A stretch of DNA of 64,000 nt from Streptomyces sp. NBC_00483 (GTDB taxonomy: Bacteria > Actinomycetota > Actinomycetes > Streptomycetales > Streptomycetaceae). The notes under the pieces are model-generated. The model did no database searches and had not been told where the DNA came from. It saw nothing but the letters and a program-made list of their open reading frames with translations. The translations under genes and the position numbers were made by a program. Positions 59,151 to 64,000 of the stretch are shown in pieces (position 1 is the first letter of the stretch; every line of letters begins with the position of its first letter). The stretch covers positions 3,348,001 to 3,412,000 of the forward strand of contig NZ_CP107880.1 in NCBI RefSeq assembly GCF_036013745.1. The letters are read 5' to 3'.

Positions 59151-61174
59151 AGCCCCTGCGGCGATTGAGCAGCGGGGTTCGGGGCGGAGCCCCGAGACCT
59201 CAACCTCGGCGCCGCCACAAACGCCCGTGGCCCCGACAACAAGTACGTAAGCCCGAACCCGGCCCCCACCACCACCGCCCCGCCCACCGCATCAAGCACC
59301 CAATGGTTCCCCGTCGCCACGATCGCGGACACCGTGAACAAGGGGTGGACGAGGCCGAGCGCCTTCATCCACCACTTCGGGGCGAGGGCCACGATGACGA
59401 GGCCGCACCACAGGGACCAGCCGAAGTGCAGCGAGGGCATCGCCGCGTACTGGTTGGTGACCGCGGTGAGCGTCCCGTAGTCCGGCTGGGAGAAGTCCTG
59501 CACGCCGTGGACCGTGTCGATGAAGCCCAGCGTGGGCATCAGGCGCGGCGGCGCGAGCGGGTACAGCCAGAAGCCGACGAGGGCCAGGACCGTCGCGAAA
59601 CCGAGGGAGGTGCGCGCCCAGCGGTAGTCCGCGGGGCGGCGCACGTAGAGGACCGCGAGGACCGTCAGCGGCACCACAAAGTGAAAGGACGTGTAGTAAA
59701 AGTCGAAGAAATTGCGCAGCCATCCGACCGATACCACCGCATGGTTCGCCCAGTGCTCGATGTCGATGCCCAGGAACCGCTCCACCGCGTGCACCTGCGC
59801 CCCGTGCTCCTCGGCACGCGGCCTGCCCCCCGCCGCGACGATCCTGACCTGCTGATACGCGGAGTATCCGACGCGAATCAGGAGCAGTTCGAGCAGCAGG
59901 TTGGGACGGGCCAGCGCGCGCCGCCACACCGGCAGCAGCGGCACCCACGCCCAGCGGGCGGGGACCGGCTCCGTATAGACGGTGGGCCGCGCGGCCCCGA
60001 AGGCCGGATCCGTGCGCCGCAGGAAGGGGACGGCGCAGGCCGCGGCGAGCACCGCGACCAGCACGAGGTTGTCCCGCAGCGGCGCGAGCACCGGCAGCTG
60101 CGGCAGTACCGCGGAGGCCGGCAGCGTCATCACCAGGACGACGGCGACCGGCCACACCGCCCGGTCGGCGGTCTTGGCCCCCACCCGGCCGACCACCGCG
60201 AGCAGCACCCACAGAAGCTGGTGCTGCCAGGTCGTCGGGGACACGGCGACCGCGACACAGCCGGTGACCGCGACGGCGAGCAGCAGCTGCCCGTCGCGCG
60301 CGTACGCGATGGAGCGGCGCAGGCCGAGCACGGCCACGGCGGCGCCGAGGGCCAGGAAGAGAGCGATCTCCAGCGGCCCGGCGAGGCCGAGGCGCAGCAG
60401 CATGCCGTGCAGTGACTGGTTGGCGGTCGCGGCCGGATCGGCGGCGAGACCGGTGCCCGCCACGTGATGCACCCAGTACGTCCACGAGTCCTGCGGCATC
60501 GCGAGCCAGGCGATGCCGGTGCCCGCGGCGAAGGCGGCGCCCGTCGCGGCGGCGGCCCGCCTGCGCCCGGTGAACCACAGCAGCGGCGCGAACAGCAGCA
60601 CGGTCGGCTGGAGCGCGGCGGCGACGCCGATCAGGACGCCGGACGCCGTCTGCCCGCGCACCGCGAAGCAGCCGAGCAGCACGAGCAGGACCGGCAGGAT
60701 GCTGGTCTGGCCGAGCGTGAAGGCGTTGCGCACCGGCAGCGACAGCATGAGCAGGCTGATCGCGACGGGCGCCGCGAACAGTGCCGTACGCCGTGACACG
60801 GGCGGCGGCAGGGCGCGCGCGGCGACCACGCCGAGCGCGACGACCAGGGCAAGCGAGCCGAACGTCCAGCCCCAGCCCAGCGCTTGCTCCGCCGCGCGCG
60901 CGAGCGGCTTGAGGACGAGCCCCGCGAACGGCGGGCCGGTGAACCGGTCGGGCCCGTCGTACAGCGAGCCGCTGACATGCAGCACCCCATCGGGTCCGAT
61001 CCAGGTCTCCAGATCGGTGAGGCGCTCACCCGGAGGAGCGCTCAGCACCGCAACAAGTTGACGCGCGCCCAGTACGGCCGCGATCACCCACAGGCCGGCG
61101 CGCAGCACGCCGAGCCGCCCCGTCACCGGAACCGTGGATCCCGGCGCCGCCCCTCCATGCTCCGCGTTCGCCAC
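59147..61174 (-). CDS. Bifunctional GT87-like/PAP2 membrane protein
   Basis: 675 residues from GTG 61174. The N-terminal half (about 1-400) is a polytopic GT-C/GT87-type mannosyltransferase-like region (YDGPDRFTGPPFAGLVLKPL; FTLGQTSILPVLLVLLGCFA; LLWFTGRRRAAAA). The C-terminal half (430-660) is a PAP2 phosphatase or inositol-phosphotransferase-like domain: RFLGIDIEHWANHAVVSV, FYYTSFHFVVPLTVLAVLY, YAAMPSLHFGWSLW and GNHWVLDAVGGAVV (two catalytic His). Probably acts on polyprenyl or inositol phospholipid glycans at the membrane. The last residues (SAPNPAAQSPQGL) come from a dispersed repeat. Fusion of the two domains is known in actinobacteria. Confidence 0.88.
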   Translation of the reverse strand: MANAEHGGAAPGSTVPVTGRLGVLRAGLWVIAAVLGARQLVAVLSAPPGERLTDLETWIGPDGVLHVSGSLYDGPDRFTGPPFAGLVLKPLARAAEQALGWGWTFGSLALVVALGVVAARALPPPVSRRTALFAAPVAISLLMLSLPVRNAFTLGQTSILPVLLVLLGCFAVRGQTASGVLIGVAAALQPTVLLFAPLLWFTGRRRAAAATGAAFAAGTGIAWLAMPQDSWTYWVHHVAGTGLAADPAATANQSLHGMLLRLGLAGPLEIALFLALGAAVAVLGLRRSIAYARDGQLLLAVAVTGCVAVAVSPTTWQHQLLWVLLAVVGRVGAKTADRAVWPVAVVLVMTLPASAVLPQLPVLAPLRDNLVLVAVLAAACAVPFLRRTDPAFGAARPTVYTEPVPARWAWVPLLPVWRRALARPNLLLELLLIRVGYSAYQQVRIVAAGGRPRAEEHGAQVHAVERFLGIDIEHWANHAVVSVGWLRNFFDFYYTSFHFVVPLTVLAVLYVRRPADYRWARTSLGFATVLALVGFWLYPLAPPRLMPTLGFIDTVHGVQDFSQPDYGTLTAVTNQYAAMPSLHFGWSLWCGLVIVALAPKWWMKALGLVHPLFTVSAIVATGNHWVLDAVGGAVVVGAGFGLTYLLSGPRAFVAAPRLRSRGSAPNPAAQSPQGL
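59150..59194 (+). repeat. Dispersed repeat at CYP125/PAP2 junction
   Basis: A full direct copy of the GC-rich repeat begins at the CYP125 stop codon. It also encodes the final 15 residues of the convergent PAP2 protein on the other strand. Confidence 0.92.
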
Positions 61175-61532
61175 GCCTTTCGGACCTCCCGCTCAACTCG
61201 GCCGGATCACCGACATTCACCGCACATCCCGATAAGACGCAGGCAACTGCTCCTTCACCTGTCTGTCCACCGGAATTTGACGGGTAGGCAGTGTCTTCGG
61301 CCACTTTGTCCCGGCCTTCACACGTGCGGTTCCTTGACATAGATCACAAGAATTTGCATCAGCACCGTGCGAAGGCTTTGACGTTTCCCCAGGCCAGAGA
61401 GGGTTTCCTCACGGAGGGAAGTTAACTGAACACTACCCGTTGCGGGCGCGGGCGCCCCTATGGTCGATGCGTCGGCCGTTCCGCGTGAACGGCCGTTGCT
61501 CATGTCCCCGACGAAAGGAAGGCGAAGGACCC
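61175..61532. other. 358-base intergenic region, divergent promoters
   Basis: No gene visible. It is less GC-rich than its surroundings near 61320-61420. On the plus strand a TTGACA (61334-61339) followed by the partial CRP-like TAGATCACA may start the MHS transporter transcript. The rest contains the short dyad GGCGCCC and the transporter's ribosome site GAAGGA at 61525. Confidence 0.4.
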
Positions 61533-62918
61533 GTGTCCAGCGCCACTTCCATCGCCCCCAGTACCGTCCGGTCCTCCGCCCCCACGAAGGACCGCACCTC
61601 ATCCGAGCCCACCACCACCGACCCCGCGCTGGTCAAGCGCGCGGTCAAGGCGGCAGCCCTCGGCAACGCGATGGAGTGGTTCGACTTCGGCGTCTACGGC
61701 TACCTGACCGCGACGCTCGGGCACGTCTTCTTCCCCGCGGCATCGAGCACGGCACAGGTCCTGTCCACGCTCGGCACCTTCGCCGCCGCCTTCCTCGTGC
61801 GCCCCATCGGCGGCGCCTTCTTCGGCCCGCTCGGCGACCGCATCGGCCGTCAGCGCGTCCTCGCCATCACCATGATCATGATGTCGGCGGGCACCTTCGC
61901 GATCGGCCTGATCCCGTCGCACGGCGCCATCGGCATCTGGGCCCCGGTGCTGCTGATCGTGGCCCGCATGGTGCAGGGCTTCTCGGCCGGTGGTGAGTAC
62001 GGCGGTGCCTGCACGTTCATCGCCGAGTACGCACCCGACAAGCGCCGCGGCTTCTTCGGCTCGTTCCTCGAGCTCGGCACGAACGCCGGTTACGTCGCCG
62101 GTGCCGCGCTCGCGACGGTGCTCACGACGACGATGGCCACCGACGACCTCTACAGCTGGGGCTGGCGCATCCCGTTCCTGGTCGCGGGCCCGATCGGCCT
62201 GGTCGGCCTCTACGTCCGGATGAAGCTCGAGGAGACCCCGGCGTTCAAGAAGCTGGCGGACGAGGCCGAGGCGAAGGAGAAGTCCCGCCCGAAGCCGAAG
62301 CTGAAGGAGATGTTCGTCGGCAACGCGAAGCCGATGTTCCTGTGCATCGCGCTGGTCCTGGTCTTCAACGTGACCGACTACATGCTGCTCTCCTACATGC
62401 CGACGTTCCTCAGCGAGGAGCTCAGCTACGACGCCACGCACGGCACGCTGATCCTGATCGGCGTGATGCTGCTGATGATGGTCGTGCAGCTCCCGATGGG
62501 TATCGCCAACGACCGCTTCGGCCACCGCTGGGTGATCGGCATCGGCTGCGCGGGCTTCCTGGCGCTCTCCGTCCCCGCGCTGCTGCTGATCCAGCAGGGC
62601 TCGACGTGGGCGATCGCGCTCGGCCTCGCCGCGCTCGGCCTGCTGCTCGTCTCCTTCACGTCGTCGATGCCCTCGACGCTGCCGGCTCTGTTCGACACGA
62701 AGGTCCGCTACGGCTCCCTGGCCGTCAGCTTCAACCTGTCCGTCTCGATCTTCGGTGGTACGACGCCGCTGGTCGTGGCCTCCCTCATCGCGGCCACGGG
62801 CAACCTGATGATCCCGGCGTACTACATGATGGCCGCGGCCGTCATCGGCGGTATCGCGGTGTGGCGCATGAAGGAGTCCGCGGGCAAGCCGCTGCCGGGC
62901 TCGCCGCCGGCGGTGTGA
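61533..62918 (+). CDS. MHS-family MFS transporter (ProP-like)
   Basis: 461 residues from GTG 61533 (VSSATSIAPSTVRSS), with GAAGGA at the right spacing; earlier in-frame starts lack one. Helix 1 is AALGNAMEWFDFGVYGYLTATLG, loop 2-3 ARPIGGAFFGPLGDRIGRQRVL (written V-R-P here), helix 4 RMVQGFSAGGEYGGACTFIAEYAP. These are hallmarks of the osmoprotectant/proline/betaine and citrate MHS transporters. Twelve helices. It may import compatible solutes or carboxylates with protons. A strong terminator follows. Confidence 0.92.
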   Translation: MSSATSIAPSTVRSSAPTKDRTSSEPTTTDPALVKRAVKAAALGNAMEWFDFGVYGYLTATLGHVFFPAASSTAQVLSTLGTFAAAFLVRPIGGAFFGPLGDRIGRQRVLAITMIMMSAGTFAIGLIPSHGAIGIWAPVLLIVARMVQGFSAGGEYGGACTFIAEYAPDKRRGFFGSFLELGTNAGYVAGAALATVLTTTMATDDLYSWGWRIPFLVAGPIGLVGLYVRMKLEETPAFKKLADEAEAKEKSRPKPKLKEMFVGNAKPMFLCIALVLVFNVTDYMLLSYMPTFLSEELSYDATHGTLILIGVMLLMMVVQLPMGIANDRFGHRWVIGIGCAGFLALSVPALLLIQQGSTWAIALGLAALGLLLVSFTSSMPSTLPALFDTKVRYGSLAVSFNLSVSIFGGTTPLVVASLIAATGNLMIPAYYMMAAAVIGGIAVWRMKESAGKPLPGSPPAV

Positions 62919-62963
62919 CGCACGCGTAGTTCTTCGAGGTTCTTCAACACTCGCAGTTCTTCA

Positions 62964-63011
62964 AGCGGGCGGGGCCGGAGCGATGTTCATCGCTCCGGCC
63001 CCGCCCGCTTT
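62964..63011 (+). terminator. Strong intrinsic terminator
   Basis: A 22-base perfect stem (62964-62985 with 62990-63011) closes on GTTC and is followed by TTTCC. It ends the MHS transporter transcript. Confidence 0.9.
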
Positions 63012-63053
63012 TCCTTTCCCCGTGCCTACGCTCCCGTGCCTACGCTGACGGCC

Positions 63054-63740
63054 ATGACGACTCACCCACACTCCGGTCCGCCCGAGTCCGCGGCCGCCGT
63101 CGACGCCTACCTCGGCGACCTGCTCGCCCCCGCCGACGAGGCCCTGGCCGCGGCCCTCGCCGACAGCGAGGCGGCGGGCCTGCCCGGCATCAACGTCTCG
63201 GCCACCAACGGGAAACTGCTGAACCTGATCGCCCGCATCCAGGGCGCCCGCCGGATCCTGGAGATCGGCACGCTCGGCGGCTACAGCACCATCTGGCTGG
63301 CCCGCGCGCTCCCCGCCGACGGAGCGCTGGTCACCCTCGAGTACAGCGCCCGGCACGCAGAGGTCGCCCGCGCCAACATCGCCCGCGCGGGCCTGGACAA
63401 GGTCGTCGAGGTCCGGGTGGGCGCGGCGCTCGACTCACTGCCCGGCCTCGCCTCCGAGGGCCCCGACTTCGACCTGGTCTTCATCGACGCGGACAAGGTC
63501 AACAACCCGCGCTACCTGGAGTGGGCGCTGCGTATGACGCACCCGGGCAGCGTGATCGTCGTCGACAACGTGGTGCGCGGCGGCCGCGTGACGAACGCCG
63601 ACTCCACGGAGGGCGACGTCGTCGGCACCCGCGCCGCGCTCCAACTCCTCGCGGACCACCCGAGGTTGGACGCGACGGCGATCCAGACGGTGGGCTCGAA
63701 GGGGCACGACGGCTTCGCGCTGGCCTACGTGAGTTCGTGA
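63054..63740 (+). CDS. Class I O-methyltransferase (CCoAOMT-like)
   Basis: 228 residues from ATG 63054 (MTTHPHSGPPESAA); GTG 63036 is an alternative. Methyltransferase_3 landmarks are GINVSATNGKLLNLIARIQGARRILEIG with GTLGGYSTIWLARALP (SAM loop), VTLEYSARHAEVARANI, and the metal-binding DLVFIDADKVNNPRYLEWAL followed by VIVVDNVVRGGRV. It methylates a hydroxyl of a catechol-like or other small molecule with Mg2+. Monocistronic. The 3' end overlaps the convergent partial gene by 16 bases. Confidence 0.92.
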   Translation: MTTHPHSGPPESAAAVDAYLGDLLAPADEALAAALADSEAAGLPGINVSATNGKLLNLIARIQGARRILEIGTLGGYSTIWLARALPADGALVTLEYSARHAEVARANIARAGLDKVVEVRVGAALDSLPGLASEGPDFDLVFIDADKVNNPRYLEWALRMTHPGSVIVVDNVVRGGRVTNADSTEGDVVGTRAALQLLADHPRLDATAIQTVGSKGHDGFALAYVSS

Positions 63741-64000
63741 CAGAAGCCGACGTGCACGCTGCGCGGCCCGCTCCGGTCGGCCACGAGCACCTCACCGGAG
63801 GAGCCGCGCGGCAGCGTCGCCACCCCGCCGTACGCGACGGGCTGACCGGGCCCCTGTCCCTGCTCCTGCGGCCCGAACCGCACCCGCACCTCGGAGGCGG
63901 GGTCGTCCTGCGAGCCGCGCAGCCAGAACAGGATCCAGTCGCCCTCCGGCCCGCACCGGAACTCCAGGTGCACCCGCGAAACGAACAGCCAGTCGTCCGG
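63725..64000 (-). CDS. Hypothetical protein, 5' end outside window
   Basis: The frame stays open from the right edge to a TAG at 63725, giving 91 residues. The visible stretch WLFVSRVHLEFRCGPEGDWI has the SR-x-H spacing of FHA (phosphothreonine-binding) domains, followed by beta-rich sequence ending SVHVGFCHELT. The first GTG inside the window (63973) falls in the middle of this motif, so the real start is probably upstream, beyond 64000. FHA identity is a suggestion only. Confidence 0.6.
   Translation of the reverse strand, partial: PDDWLFVSRVHLEFRCGPEGDWILFWLRGSQDDPASEVRVRFGPQEQGQGPGQPVAYGGVATLPRGSSGEVLVADRSGPRSVHVGFCHELT

Overview
The window is high-GC actinobacterial chromosome, almost certainly Streptomyces. 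Evidence: the GC-biased third codon positions, many GTG/TTG starts, a class A RNase P RNA of streptomycete type, F420-type and mycothiol-era actinobacterial gene families, and a short GC-rich palindromic repeat (CCCCTGCGGCGATTGAG core) scattered between genes. No rRNA, tRNA, CRISPR array, phage or transposase gene was found. Most genes look like chromosomal core or near-core; the only mobile-like item is a 180-bp inverted-repeat element without a transposase.

Layout. 1-11.9 kb: partial MFS transporter, rnpB, a TetR/DUF4260 pair with twin operators facing a leaderless MerR gene, an RNB-type ribonuclease, yaaA, eda, then a histidine phosphatase, a zinc-ribbon coiled coil and a Nif3-like protein. 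12-15.1 kb: SDR, zinc alcohol dehydrogenase and MaoC hydratase. 15.2-18.7 kb: two-component system and a drug-type MFS pump. 19-25.9 kb: Ltp1-like thiolase, CoA transferase, AidB-like acyl-CoA dehydrogenase, MHS-type transporter, LysR. 26-30.4 kb: double-headed FadE34-like dehydrogenase and an MFS protein with an extra C-terminal beta domain. 30.4-35.9 kb: peptidase E, then an IclR regulator facing a DUF1177 / NCS1 permease / M20 hydrolase operon. 36-40.8 kb: methyltransferase, cell-wall amidase, DUF5336, F420-type oxidoreductase, lipoprotein. 40.8-44.8 kb: alpha/alpha-barrel protein, methyltransferase and glycosyltransferase operon facing a KstR-like repressor. 45-48 kb: 3Fe-4S ferredoxin, aldehyde dehydrogenase, MBL hydrolase. 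48.1-49.6 kb: NfeD-like and flotillin. 49.8-55.6 kb: cobalamin riboswitch, two surface-anchored secreted proteins, and a complete ECF transporter. 55.8-64 kb: secreted transglycosylase, FadA5 thiolase facing CYP125, GT87/PAP2 fusion, MHS transporter, O-methyltransferase, and a partial gene.

Two systems stand out. First, relatives of mycobacterial steroid side-chain catabolism genes (CYP125, FadA5, FadE34, ChsH3/Hsd4B-type MaoC, Rv3548c-type SDR, Ltp1, Rv3520c-type F420 enzyme, KstR) are scattered over about 45 kb in separate transcription units. Their upstream regions carry KstR boxes (TNNAACNNGTTNNA), a second palindrome family (CTGACG-N3-CGTCAG and variants) and a third shared 18-mer (AGWAC-N3-TACYRGTTCT). 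No steroid-ring genes are in the window, so the true substrate is open. The glycosyltransferase operon shares its upstream region with the KstR-like gene and one KstR box.

Second, a cobalamin riboswitch precedes a signal-peptide alpha/alpha-toroid protein, a second small secreted protein with a transcobalamin-beta-like look, EcfT, a fused EcfA-EcfA' and an S component, joined by start/stop overlaps. This resembles a split, surface-anchored version of the animal intrinsic factor/transcobalamin fold feeding an ECF B12 importer. The dispersed GC-rich repeat has also entered coding sequence: it is the in-frame linker between the two ATPase domains and supplies the last codons and stop of three membrane proteins.
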